From positions 2,234,001-2,298,000 of the forward strand of contig NC_088321.1 of assembly GCF_910592395.1 (NCBI RefSeq): DNA of 64,000 nucleotides. Reading direction: 5' to 3'. The position numbers were made by a program, and so were the translations under genes. Below are positions 12,641-24,200 of the stretch, in pieces. The DNA comes from Lineus longissimus. Taxonomy: Eukaryota; Nemertea; Pilidiophora; Heteronemertea; Lineidae. Every line of letters starts with the position of its first letter. Positions within the stretch are counted from its first letter, which is position 1. The notes beneath the pieces are model-generated. The model was not told the origin of the DNA. It saw only the letters and a list, made by a program, of their open reading frames with translations, and ran no database searches.

Positions 12641-13188
12641 GGGCGACCTGGCCTGTATACACATGATTCTCGGCATGCTGACAAACCTGGCTTGAATACA
12701 CATGAATCTCTGCAAGCTGGGAAGCCTGGCTTGAATACACATGATTCTTGGCCAGCTGGGAAGCCCGGCTTGAATATCTTGGCCAGCTGGGAAGCCTGGC
12801 TTGAATACACATGAATCTTGGCAAGCTGGGAAGCCTGGCTTGAATACGCATGAATCTCAGCAAGCTGGGAAGCCTGGCTTGAATACACATGAATCTCGGC
12901 AAGCTGGGCAGCCTGGCTTGAATACACATGATTCTCTGCAAGCTGGGAAGCCTGGCTTAAATACACATGATTCTCGGCAAGCTGGGAAGCCTGGCTTGAA
13001 TACACATGATTCTCTGCAAGCTGGGAAGCCTGGCTTAAATACACATGAATCTCTGCAAGCTGGGAAGCCTGGCTTGAATACACATGAATCTCTGCAAGCT
13101 GGGAAGCCTGGCTTGAATACACATGAATCTCAGCAAGCTGGGAAGCCTGGCTTGAATACACATGATTCTCTGCAAGCTGGGAAGTCGA
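12641..13188. repeat. 39-bp tandem array, ~14 units
   Basis: Unit GCAAGCTGGGAAGCCTGGCT followed by TGAATACACATGAATCTCG. The period divides by three, so frames on both strands stay open (for example QAGKPGLNTHES repeats). Not considered coding. Confidence 0.95.
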
Positions 13189-13208
13189 TCAGAAACCAAA
13201 CTTTTATA

Positions 13209-13693
13209 CAGGGTGGACCACAAAAAAGCGTGCACTTATAATTAATTGCAATAATTCTTACAAATACAGTAGAACCTCTCTATTAAGGACCCCCTCTGGA
13301 CTGACAAATAGAGAGGTGTCCTGATTAGAGAGGTCAAATTGAATGGAAATAACCAATTTGGGACCAAAACTAGTGTCCTTAATACAGAGGTTGTCCTTAT
13401 TAGAGAGGTGTCCGCTAAGAGAGGTTCTACTGTATGTGTGATGCAATATAACATCTTTTTTTGCTTATGTGCACCGTCATTGAATAGAATAACGGCGAAA
13501 ATTGTGAAAAAGTGCAGACACTCTGAAAATCGAATATCTTACTTTGTTACTAAAATAAATGAGTGGAAAAGAGAAGTTTTTGAATACGCTTGTATAACAC
13601 TATCTCACCCGTGGTATGAAAATCCTTGCAGGATAACAATATTTGTAGAAATTAGGACGCATTACAATTGTACACTTTTTGTGAACCACCCTG
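13209..13693. mobile_element. TIR element (CAGGGTGG ends, TA flanks) interrupted by a MITE
   Basis: Left end TACAGGGTGGACCACAAAAA. The right end, inverted, is TACAGGGTGGTTCACAAAAA, with further similarity inward (GTGYAC, TAAT). TA at both borders suggests a Tc1/mariner-type element. A pogo-like MITE sits inside, so this element is older. Confidence 0.6.
13267..13432. mobile_element. pogo-like MITE, nested
   Basis: CAGTAGAACC...GGTTCTACTG with TA on both sides, inserted into the CAGGGTGG element. Confidence 0.88.
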
Positions 13694-13976
13694 TATGTTG
13701 AAATAAAGAAACGTTTTCAATAATGGAAACATTATCACAGTTAACTCGTACAACACCTAACAGCAGATTTTGTAACTAAAATCTAAGTGGACAAATTCTC
13801 AAATATTTGGACGGAAAACCTTACATCGTAAATAAATCTAAAAATGTTTCAAAAAAATGATTTTTTTGTAAATAGGCTATAAATGTATACAGGGTGAATT
13901 AGAAAAACAACACAGCCAACAAGTTCTTGAAGCCATCAGAAATATACAGTGTTTGGATACAAAGTAGAATCAGGGA

Positions 13977-14425
13977 TATAAGTCGTAGTTCCACCTATCA
14001 TAAAACCCCGTGTTTTTTCAAGACCCGTGTCTTCGCCGTGTGTCAAAAAACCCGGGGCGCACTTACACCTATCAGTTGTGTTAGATAATGGTTAATAGCC
14101 CCGGCGACAGGTGCGCTGTAGGTAGGGAGCTCTCCTGTGTTTCTTTCCCGTTGGAGGGGGAATTTCGCATGCGCAATACCGAGGCAACTACACTGCGCCA
14201 TCTGTCGCCGGATCTTAGAACTTGCAATTGCCGTGTCTATTCAGATTCCACCTATCAAAAAACCTGTGTTGAACACGGGTCTAAATTAGTTCCCGATTAG
14301 CCCCATCGAGCTCGATGGGGCTAATAGACACGGGGATTTGACACACGGGTCTATTTAGACACGGCAATTCATAGGTGTAAGCGCAAAAGACACAGGGATT
14401 TGATAGGTGGAAGTACGACTATTGG
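13977..14425. mobile_element. 440-bp palindromic MITE, copy 1
   Basis: Ends AGTCGTAGTTCCACCTATCA and TGATAGGTGGAAGTACGACT, with a central perfect hairpin around CCCCATCGAGCTCGATGGGG. The other copy, 63149-63594, is nearly identical in inverted orientation. A weaker CAGGGTG pair (13891 and 14533) may be an outer element into which it inserted. Confidence 0.85.
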
Positions 14426-14611
14426 TGTTACCGAATTTTTTCAGACAAATGAAGTTTTCACTGACGTGCCATCAAAAATCCAGTTTGATATTACCAACAA
14501 CAAGAAAATCTTGGCGCTGTGCAGAACACCCTGAATTGGACGGAAATGTCAGAAAAACTAATTTGAATAGAAATTCAATCCTAAATGTCGGTATTGTTTG
14601 TCTCAACTAAA

Positions 14612-15216
14612 CACCGCTTAGGCGGCACTCTCATTTCCCTCAAACCACGACTACTGCCTTGGCACTCTCATTTCCCTCAAACCATGACTACTGCCTTGGC
14701 GCTCTCATTTCCCTCAAACCACGACTACTGCCTTGGCACTCTCATTTCCCTCAAACCACGACTACTGCCTTGGCACTCTCATTTCCCCCAAACCACGACT
14801 ACTGCCTTGGCACTCTCATTTCCCTCAAACCACGACTACTGCCTTGGCACTGTCATTTCCCCCAAACCACGGCTACTGCCTTGGCACTCTCATTTCCCTC
14901 AAACCACGACTACTGCCTTGGCACTCTCATTTCCCTCAAACCACGACTACTGCCTTGGCACTCTCATTTCCCTCAAACCACGACTACTGCCTTGGCACTC
15001 TCATTTCCCTCAAACCACGCCTACTGCCTTGGCACTCTCATTTCCCTCAAACCACGACTACTGCCTTGGCACTCTCATTTCCCTCAAACCACGACTACTG
15101 CCTTGGCACTCTCATTTCCCTCAAACCACGACTACTGCCTTGGCACTCTCATTTCCCTCAAACCACGACTACTGCCTTGGCACTCTCACTTCCCCCAAAC
15201 CACGGCTACTGCCTAA
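14612..15216. repeat. 37-bp tandem array, ~16 units
   Basis: Unit CACTCTCATTTCCCTCAAAC plus CACGACTACTGCCTTGG, highly homogeneous. A 37-bp period cycles through all three frames; the long frames are repeat artefacts. Confidence 0.96.
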
Positions 15217-15329
15217 CTTTTAGTGACATTTAAATTCCACCTTGGTGGTGTTTGGTGAGACATTCCGCTCCTCTAGTTCAGTATCAATTCTTTAACCACA
15301 GTACAACAACAAATTCCTCAGGAGAACTC

Positions 15330-16090
15330 TTTCCTCATTACGGTAAATCTGCTCTCCATTACGGTAAATCTGCTCTCCATACGGTAAATGAGCTCTCCAT
15401 TACAGCAAATCTGCTCTCCATTACGGTAAATCTGCACAACATTACGGCAAATCTGTTCTACATTATGGCAAATCTGCTCACATTATGGCAAATCTGCTCA
15501 CATTATGGCAAATCTGCTCACATTATGGCAAATCTGCTCACATTATGGCAAATCTGCTCACATTATGGCAAATCTGCTCACATTATGGCAAATCTGCTCT
15601 ACATTATGGCAAATCTGCTCTACATTATGGCAAATCTGCTCACATTATGGCAAATCTGCTCACATTATGGCAAATCTGCTCTACATTATGGCAAATCTGC
15701 TCACATTATGGCAAATCTGCTCACATTATGGCAAATCTGTTCTCCATTATGGCAAATCTACTCACATTATGGCAAATCTGCTCACATTATGGCAAATCTG
15801 CTCACATTATGGCAAATCTGCTCACATTATGGCAAATCTGCTCTACATTATGGCAAATCTGCTCTACATTATGGCAAATCTGCTCACATTATGGCAAATC
15901 TGTTCTCCATTATGGCAAATCTACTCACATTATGGCAAATCTGCTCACATTATGGCAAATCTGCTCACATTATGGCAAATCTGCTCACATTATGGCAAAT
16001 CTGCTCTACATTATGGCAAATCTGCTCTACATTATGGCAAATCTGCTCTACATTATGGCAAATCTGCTCTTCATTACGGCAAATCAGTGC
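15330..16090. repeat. 20-22-bp tandem array, ~36 units
   Basis: Unit ACATTATGGCAAATCTGCTC, with a longer variant TCTACATTATGGCAAATCTG. Blocks of the two lengths recur (around 15600-15780 and 15840-15940), suggesting larger duplications. The edges are diverged (ATTACGGTAAATCTG). Confidence 0.95.
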
Positions 16091-16212
16091 TAAAGAGCTA
16101 AAAATTATAACTTCCCGAGTTCCTACACTTTTCCACTTATTCCGTGAGGAAATAATTCTCGGACCATTTGACTGTTGTCAGCATAAGGTTTCTTGATTCA
16201 GATGGATAATAT

Positions 16213-16600
16213 GTGACCTGTCACAGCAAAACCAGGCACTTGTTGCTCTGAGCTTGACAGATTGAGACGGACTGTTTGTTCATTTCTCTATTGTCTGCCT
16301 CATGTGAAATCTGAGCACATCAATTTCTTCCATTATCTCCTGGTGTCATTTAGGCTTATCTTCTGTGCGACATGCGACTGGTTTTGCTGCGACGGGTCAC
16401 AAATGTGACTTGCCATGGCAAGATGAGTCGCATGTCGCTCCGAGCTTGACAGATTGAGACAGATCGCTTGTTCATTTCACTATTGTCTGCCTCATGTGAA
16501 ATATGAGCACATCAATTTCTTTCATTATCTCCTGGTGTCATTTAGGCTCATCTTCTGTGCGACAAGCGCCTGTTTTCGCTGTGACGAGTCACATATTGGT
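16213..16600. mobile_element. GTGACCCGTCACAGC-family MITE, two joined copies
   Basis: TIR-like ends TGTGACCTGTCACAGCAAAA and CTGGTTTTGCTGCGACGGGT flank a ~180-bp body with GAGCACATCAATTTCTTCC. The second copy starts where the first ends, through a GACTTGCCATGGCAAG junction. Confidence 0.75.
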
Positions 16601-16776
16601 ACTACCAGTGTTAAAGATCCTGTTCAGTCATAGTCCCTTTAGTTTCAGAAGTCACCGTAGGGTGCTGCTACCTTTCTTTCCATTAAGTCAACTAAGTTCA
16701 TCTAGCACAGATTAGCCATAATGTTGTGTAACATATCAGACTAAAAGAGTTGATATTCACACAATCATACAATTAC

Positions 16777-16955
16777 AGTAGAACCTCTCTATTAAGGACA
16801 CCCTCGGGACTGACAAGTGCTGTCCTTAATAGAGAGGTGTCCTGATAAGAGAGGTCAAATTGAATGGAAATAACCAATTTGGCACCAAAACAAGTGTCCT
16901 TAATACAGAGGTTATCCTTATTGGAGAGGTGTCCGCTAAGAGAGGTTCTACTGTA
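16777..16955. mobile_element. pogo-like MITE
   Basis: TACAGTAGAACCTC...GAGGTTCTACTGTA; complete copy. Confidence 0.88.
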
Positions 16956-17016
16956 CTGTGAACTGGATATTCGCTACCATGAATTTCCGACAAATGTCTC
17001 AAGTAGAATTCCTGTA

Positions 17017-17373
17017 GTGTAACCTCTCTATTACGGACACCCTCGGGACTGACAAGTGCTGTCCTTAATAGAGAGGTGTCCTGATAAGAGAGGTCAAATT
17101 GAATGGAAATGACCGATTTTGGGACCAAATGCAGTGTCCTTAATAGAGAGGTTGTCCTTAATAGAGAGGTTGTCCTTAATAGAGAGGTTGTCCTTAATAG
17201 AGAGGTTGTCCTTAATAGAGAGGTTGTCCTTAATAGAGAGGTTGTCCTTAATAGAGAGGTTGTCCTTAATAGAGAGGTTGTCCTTAATAGAGAGGTTGTC
17301 CATAATAGAGGTTGTCCTTAATAGAGAGGTTGTCCTTAATAGAGAGGTGTCCGCTAAAGGAGGTCCCACTGTA
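17017..17373. mobile_element. pogo-like MITE with 18-bp expansion (reverse orientation)
   Basis: About 11 copies of TTGTCCTTAATAGAGAGG between 17140 and 17350, inside an otherwise ordinary copy; one unit is shortened. Confidence 0.9.
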
Positions 17374-17499
17374 CATGTAAGATCAACTTGACTGAATACA
17401 ATGTGAATATTCCTACCTGCTTATAAAAGGTGGTGATTTTTGTGTCCATAAGTTTTGTGCACTCGTTACCTTTTTACCCCCATATCCAAATATAGACTC

Positions 17500-17990
17500 A
17501 TCCAGTTAATGCACAAGAAGAGTCCATTCTGGCATCTGAGGGTATAAAGATAACATTCTTATATCCATTACCCTGTATAGATTCCTCCAATTCATGCATA
17601 AGGAGAGTCCATTACCAAAACTGGGGGTGCAAGCTTAACCATTTCACCTCCATAGTTAGCCTTCTCACCCCCATTTCAATATGGAATCTTCCAAAAGAGG
17701 CATTAGAAAAGTCCATTTCAGAAAAACATAACCTCACCCCCCCCATTTCTCTGTATAGATTCTTCCAGCTGAGACATAGGAACAGTCCATTCCAGAAACT
17801 GGGGGGGGGGTAAAAGTAAATTATTCATCCAAATTTTCCTGAATAGACATGATCTTCTAATTTGTGCATTAGAAGAGTCCATTCTGAAAACATAGGGTGT
17901 AAAGTTGACCTTTCTACCCTAATTTCCTAATAGATTCTTCCAGATAAGGCAACAGAAGAGTCCATTTTGGAAGCTGAGGGTGAAGAGGTA
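17500..17990. repeat. degenerate tandem repeat, ~90 bp, 5-6 units
   Basis: AGAGTCCATT preceded by a TTCC(A/T)..GCA motif recurs about every 80-110 bp, with much divergence. Old, low-copy array. Confidence 0.55.
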
Positions 17991-17999
17991 AAATATCCC

Positions 18000-18620
18000 T
18001 TCGAGGCAGCTGTTGTTTTGAGCATTGTCATCTAATCCGTAATCGATTTTATTTTTTTATAAAACCACACTGAATTTAGGTGACTTGGCAGAGAAAGTAC
18101 AACACTTTTAGCTAGATATTATATTTGATCTGAAGTATCCAAAAAATAGTTTCTTCGCCCGAAACAGACAAAGACGTTTTTTGCCCGAATCGAACACAGC
18201 AAGACCAAGAACTAGCCACTTGAAGTGGAATACTGACAACGTCACCAAGCTATTTTTAGCTCCTTTACATGCCATGTCATTTTTTCATGAAATGGATGAT
18301 ATGTACATTTGCAAAAATACGACACCAGGGCAAACCAATTCCGATTCACACTAGCGCCGGCCTGAGATTCTCTCGTGACAGTCGTCCTTTAAGTCTCGCA
18401 CGAGTGGCCACCTGGTGGCTGTTTAGCAAACTATTCCTAATCGTCACACGACTTCGTTTCTTACTGAACACTATCAAAAGGTGGCATCGACAGCTTTTTT
18501 ATCGACTTGTGGTGCCATCTTTTGTCACTGTAGCGTACAAACTTTACTGTCCCGTTGATTCGGTTGTTGTTTGGCTCGCTGTTCCCGCGCAGTCATGCGC
18601 CGCTGTTCCGACGAAACCTT
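18000..18620. other. no recognised feature
   Basis: A 117-codon plus-strand frame (18269-18622) has no recognisable domain and no splice context. Not called. Confidence 0.45.
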
Positions 18621-19825
18621 GAGCAATTCTTCCTGGAAAATTCAAATTCGAACATTTTGATTGATGCGAAAAACATTCTTCCTGGAAAAATCAAATTCGA
18701 ACATTTTGATTGATGCGGAAAACATTCTTCCTGGAAAAATCAAATTCGAACATTTTGATTGATGCGGGAAAACATTCTTCCTGGAAAAATCAAATTCGAA
18801 CATTTTGATTGATGCGGAAAACATTCTTCCTGGAAAAATCAAATTCGAACATTTTGATTGATGCGGAAAACATTCTTCCTGGAAAAATCAAATTCGAACA
18901 TTTTGATTGATGCGGAAAACATTCTTCCTGGAAAAATCAAATTCGAACATTTTGATTGATGCGGAAAACAGTCTTCCTGGAAAAATCAAATTCGAACATT
19001 TTGATTGATGCGGAAAACATTCTTCTTGGAAAAATCAAATTCGAACATTTTGATTGATGCGGAAAACAGTCTTCCTGGAAAAATCAAATTCGAACATTTT
19101 GATTGATGCGGAAAACATTCTTCCTGGAAAAATCAAATTCGAACATTTTGATTGATGCGGAAAACATTCTTCCTGGAAAAATCAAATTTGAACATTTTGA
19201 TTGATGCGGAAAACATTCTTCCTGGAAAAATCAAATTCAAACATTTTGATTGATGCGGAAAACATTCTTCTTGGAAAAATCAAATTCGAACATTTTGATT
19301 GATGCAGAATTTTATGATGCGTCTTATATAGCGCAGTATCCAGGCCGTTTGCCCGCTCAAAGCGCTTTACATTATTACCCCGGTCTCTCCTGAAACCTTT
19401 CAGTAGAACTCAGAAAGGCTGCCGTCAATTCAGCGCACTAGCTGATCATTCCAACCGGTACCCATTTATACACCTGGGTGGAGAGAAGCAACTGCAGGGT
19501 TAAGTGTCTTGCCCAGGGACACTGAAACCAGTATTGTGGTTCTAACCGGAGTCGAACCCACGACCTTTCGGTTATGAGTCCGGCGCTCTAACCATTACTC
19601 CACTGATTCCCCTAAACAGCGGAAAACAGTCTTCCTGGAAAAATCAAATTCGAACATTTTGATTGATGCGGAAAACATTCTTCCTGGAAAAATCAAATTC
19701 GAACATTTTGATTGATGCGGAAAACATTCTTCCTGGAAAAATCAAATTCGAACATTTTGATTGATGCGGAAAACATTCTTCCTGGAAAAATCAAATTCAA
19801 ACATTTTGATTGATGCGGAAAACAC
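18621..19825. repeat. 49-bp tandem array, ~18 units, split by a SINE
   Basis: Unit ATTCTTCCTGGAAAAATCAA, ATTCGAACATTTTGATTGAT, GCGGAAAAC. It runs 18621-19309 and resumes at 19619-19825 after the SINE insertion. Confidence 0.96.
19310..19618 (-). mobile_element. tRNA-derived SINE inserted in the 49-bp array
   Basis: On the minus strand: A-box-like TAATGGTTAGAGCG, B box GGTTCGACTCC, then CTGGGCAAGACACTTAACCC and a GCGCTATATAAGACGCATC tail. GCAGAA on the left and GCGGAA on the right may be a short, mutated target duplication. Confidence 0.85.
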
Positions 19826-19930
19826 GAGTTTCACGCTGCAATCTCTAGGAACGACGTTAAACTAATCTTTTCCGTCAACGGCACCAAAGAGTTAAAGTAC
19901 ATGATATATTCGCTTGTGATTGTCTAAACT

Positions 19931-20083
19931 TTACTTCATCTTGCGCATTGATAAAGCTGCCCGAATTCTTTTCCCCATAAAAGTTTCAGCCAGTTCCATC
20001 GAGGTGATCTTGTTGAATTTGGTTCCCAAATCTACCGGATGTGGGCTGGCAAAATGTTTTTCCAAACAGGAGAACGGGGCATG
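19931..20083 (-). CDS. possible terminal coding exon, unidentified
   Basis: An open frame ends at a TAA and reads HAPFSCLEKHFASPHPVDLG, then ITSMELAETFMGKRIRAALS and RKMK. An AG (ccaag) at its upstream edge would give phase 0, as the coiled-coil exon requires, but there is no pyrimidine tract. A second frame just upstream (minus, about 20043-20165) is also open and protein-like (SALKKLNRYGCDVKMPSMPR). So this could instead be a frameshifted gene or transposon remnant. Unrecognised. Confidence 0.25.
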   Translation of the reverse strand, partial: HAPFSCLEKHFASPHPVDLGTKFNKITSMELAETFMGKRIRAALSMRKMK

Positions 20084-20254
20084 CTTGGCATTTTGACATC
20101 ACACCCATAGCGGTTTAGTTTCTTCAGCGCAGATTTGCCATAATTGTTATAAGCTTTTAGGTCAGATTACAGTGTGACTTGTTCCCTAATCAAGAACAGA
20201 GAGGATAACTGGCCCAAGGACAGCACAGGAAATTTCATTACTGAAAACTGACAA

Positions 20255-20880
20255 GGGAGAATGTCTAAAATTCCGACACAGAAGAAGAAGAAAAAAATTT
20301 ACTTAAAATTTTTTTTTTATACCAAGACTTTGTTTCATTTTCTTTGCGAAAACGTCAAATAAGACAATTTACAGAATGGCCAAAATTCCAACACAGAAGA
20401 AGAAAAAAATTTCCTTAAAAATTCTTTTTTACCAAGACTTTGTTTCAGTTTCTTTGCAAAAACGTCAAATAAGATGATTTAGAGAATGTCCAAAATTCCA
20501 ACACAGAAATTCTGACACAGAAGAAGAAGAAGAAGAAAATTTCCTTTAATTTTTTTATACCAAGACCTTGTTTCAGTTTCTTTGCAAAAACATCAAATAA
20601 GACGATTTAGAGATTGTCCAAAATTCCAACACAGAAATTCTGACACAGAAGAAGACGAAGAAAAAAATTTCCTTTAATTTTTTTTTATACCAAGACCTTG
20701 TTTCAGTTTCTTTGCAAAAACGTCAAATAAGACGATTTAGAGAATGTCCAAAATTCCAACACAGAAATTCTGACAGAGAAGAAGAAAAAAGAAAAAAATT
20801 TCCTTTAAATTTTTTTTATACTAAGACTTTTCAGTTTCTTCACCAAAAACGTAAAATAAGATGATTTAGGTGTCATTTTC
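20255..20880. repeat. ~115-128-bp tandem repeat, 5 units
   Basis: GTCCAAAATTCCAACACAGA, an (AAG)n run, ATACCAAGACTTTGTTTCAG and AACGTCAAATAAGA recur in order. Variation is mainly in the AAG and T tracts. The array lies just downstream (gene sense) of the coiled-coil exon. Confidence 0.9.
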
Positions 20881-20976
20881 ATCAAACATGTCAAATTACA
20901 AATACGCACAACCGTTTAAATAATTGACAAAAAATCAACAGTAAATAAACAATGAAATAAAAAAAGTTGGCCTTAC

Positions 20977-21201
20977 TTGCAAACTCCGCATACAATCGTA
21001 ATTATCCTTCAACTTGTCGTTCTGTTTAGACAACTCGCCCCGCAGCGCGTGAATTTCCATCATGAGTTGTCGTTCTCGCTCCTTGGCCATATTTTCCGAT
21101 TCCTTCTTGATGTTTTCCGACTGTTTCCGATGTTGTATTTCCATTTTTTCCAGACGTTGTTCTATCTTGGCCTTTTCCGCCATGAGTTTATTGAGCTCAC
21201 T
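20977..21201 (-). CDS. NEK9: NEK9 exon R: coiled coil
   Basis: 225-nt exon, phase 0 to 0, with acceptor gactttcag and donor gtaagg. All 75 residues form a Lys/Glu/Gln-rich amphipathic helix beginning [20 protein letters not shown], with further heptads in [20 protein letters not shown]. This matches the C-terminal coiled coil of NEK9, used for dimerisation. In vertebrate NEK9 a dynein-light-chain (DYNLL) binding motif of the KGTQT type follows; none is visible in the exons found here. Confidence 0.92.
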
Positions 21202-24200
21202 CTGAAAGTCAAAATCAAAAAATCTGAAAAATCTTTGAATATCAAAATGTCGCTTTGAGCTTGGCAGGTTCAGACGGATCGCTTGTTCATTTCACTATTG
21301 TCTGCCTCATGTGAAATCTGAGCACATCAATTTCTTTCATTGTCTCCTGGTGTCATTTAGGCTCATCTTCTGCGCGACATGCGCCTGGTTTTGCTGTGAC
21401 GGCAAAATGAGTCGCATGTCGCTTTGAGCTTGACAGGTTGAGATGGACTCTGTATTCATTTCACTATTGTTTGCCTCATGTGAAATCTGAGCACATCAAT
21501 TTCTTCCATTATCTCCTGGTGTCATCTAGGCTCATCTTCTGTGCGACATGCGACTGGTTTTGCTGTGACGGCAAAATGAGTAGCATGTTGCTCTGAGCTT
21601 GGCAATTTGAGATGGACTCTGTGTTCATTTCACTATTGTCTGCCTCATGTGAAATCTGAGCACATCAATTTCTTCCACTATCTCCTGGTGTCATTTAGGC
21701 TCATCTTCTGTGCGACATGCACCTGATTTTGCTGTGACGGGTCACAAATGTGACTTGCCATGGCAAGATGAGTCGCATGTCGCTTCGAGCTTGGCAGGTT
21801 CAGACGGACTGTTTGTTTATTTCTCTGTTGTCTGCCTTTTGTGAAATCCGAGCAATCAATTTCTTTCATTATCTCCTGGTGTCATTTAGGCTCATCTTCT
21901 GTGCGACATGGGCCTGGTTTTGCTGTGACGGCAAAATAAGTCGCATGTCGCTGGCTCATAATCAGGAGGAAGTGGGTTCGATTCTCACAAGGATCTCCGC
22001 TGTTTCGTCTTTATATCCTTGAACAAGGCACTTGACTTTTACACCAGCTTCTCTCCACCCACAAGTAAACGGTACCTAGCTCTATACAGAGGTAGCCGTG
22101 TGTGAGTGTGAGTCTGGAGCCTGGAATATGTGATACTCCCAAGCATATCTTGCTGTATCTTGGTACCAGGGCTAGGAAATGACATCCGAACAATGTTACG
22201 GGTCTCGCGAGCGTTATTGGCCATAACGTAGTCATTTCACCCGTAACTTTTTTTCTGGTAAAAAAACCGTGTCAGATTTGACGAGCACTACCTCACAGAT
22301 GTCGCCACTGATCCACAGGCACATGACGAACTAACACCAACCCAACTGAAAATTCAACAGTACAGTGGAACCTCTCTATTAAGGACACTCTCAGGACTGA
22401 CAAGCGCTGTCCTTAATAGAGAGGTGTCCTGATTAGAGAGGTCAAATTGAATGGCAACAGCCAATTTGGGATGGAAACAGCCAATTTGGGATGGCAACAG
22501 CCAATTTGAGACCAAACCTAGTGTCTTATATGCAGAGGTTGTCCTTAATAGAGCGTTGTCCGCTAAGGGAGGTTCCACTGTATTGTAACAGAGCTGGCTT
22601 TTTCAGCCCTCGTGACCGTCCCGTCCCCGTGGTCCCTACCTCCATAGATTCTTCTCGACTTCGCTGAGCTGGTGACGTCGATCCTGAACCATCCCTATAA
22701 GAAAATGTTGATATTCACACGAATTGATCTGAAAATGTGACCAGCAACGCAAAAAGGTACCTCCGCGCGGTGACGTTGTTATGGAGAAATAGGCCATTTA
22801 AATCTTGCGCGTAAAACCCACGTGTAGCGTGTTTATTTCCTGTTTCGGTGGGTTTTTAACACCAGCCAATTCGAGTGTTGACATCAAGGGGAATCCCCTA
22901 TTGACTCGAGTGGTTTAGCATTATGAATTGTCCACAAAATTTATCTTTCATTTCATGAAAAAAATGTGAAATTTGACCGAGTTTTTGAACAATGGCGAGC
23001 GGAGATATCTTGTATATTATGTCATAACATGCTAATTAATGAAGATTTTCAAAATATTCCAAGTTATTATGAAATTACATGTTATATTAAAGGTATACAA
23101 TCCACTAATAACTCAATTTCATGTATTTGGTCCTTACCGGCCTTTTTGCGTGGCTGGTCACAAATTTGAACTCTCAGATTAAAGCGAACTGGAACCGCCA
23201 AGCCAGTTCGTATGACCTCGTTTTCATTCCCCGCGTATCGGGTGATCAGAGCGAGGCATGAATGAAACATGGCGCCTAGCTGACAATCATTCAGTGACGT
23301 CACTACTATGGAATTTACTACGAAAATTCATGAATGAAAGATCGCATGACTCACGTGATTCTCACATGATTCTCAATAATAACAAATTGAACTGCGCATG
23401 CTCGGGCACTGGGGGCGGAGCTACAAATCTGAACTCGACTTTCTCGGGCGGTGAAAGTCGAAAAGTAGAATAAATCGCTCGGCGGTTCCAGTTCGCTTTA
23501 AGGCCAGGTCTACTAACATGCAATCAGAGCCTCATTCCGATGAGGCAAGCTGACGCTTATTAAAAGATGCTTCACCGGGTCCCAATTCACCTTGGACACC
23601 CGAGGGACTGACTAGTGCTGTCCTTAATAGAGAGGTGTCCTGATTAGAGATGTGTCCTGATTAGAGAGGTGTCCTGATTAGAGATGTCAAACTGAATGGA
23701 AACAATCAATTTGGGACCAAAACAAGTGTCCTTAATAGAGAGGTTGTCCTTAATAGGAAGGTGTCCGCTAGGGGAGGTTCCACTAAGCGTTATATTAAGG
23801 GTCTTTTATTTGAGACCGTCCGTCAATTGTGAGTCTGTCCTCAATCTGCATATTGAAATTTGAATGAGGCAAAGGACTGAAATCGACTTGCAAAGAACTG
23901 AAATCGACTTGCAAAGGACTGTAATCGACTTGAAAAGGACTGAAATCGACTTGCAAAGGACTGAAATCGACTTGCAAAGGACAGAAATTGACTTGCAAAG
24001 GACTGTAATCGACTTGAAAAGGACTGAAATCGACTTGAAAAGGACTAAAATCGACTTGCAAAGGACTGAAATCGACTTGCAAAGGACTAAAATCGACTTG
24101 CAAAGGACAGAAATCGACTTGCAAATGACTAAAATCGACCTGCAAAGGACTGAAATCGACTAGCAAAGGACTGAAATCGACTTGCAAAGAACTAAAAACG

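Noticed and set aside
18269-18622. Plus-strand frame of 117 codons
   Set aside because: No recognisable domain, odd composition and no splice or promoter context; it runs into the 49-bp array.
18621-19825. CRISPR-like array
   Set aside because: Regular units without unique spacers, in a eukaryotic context with introns.
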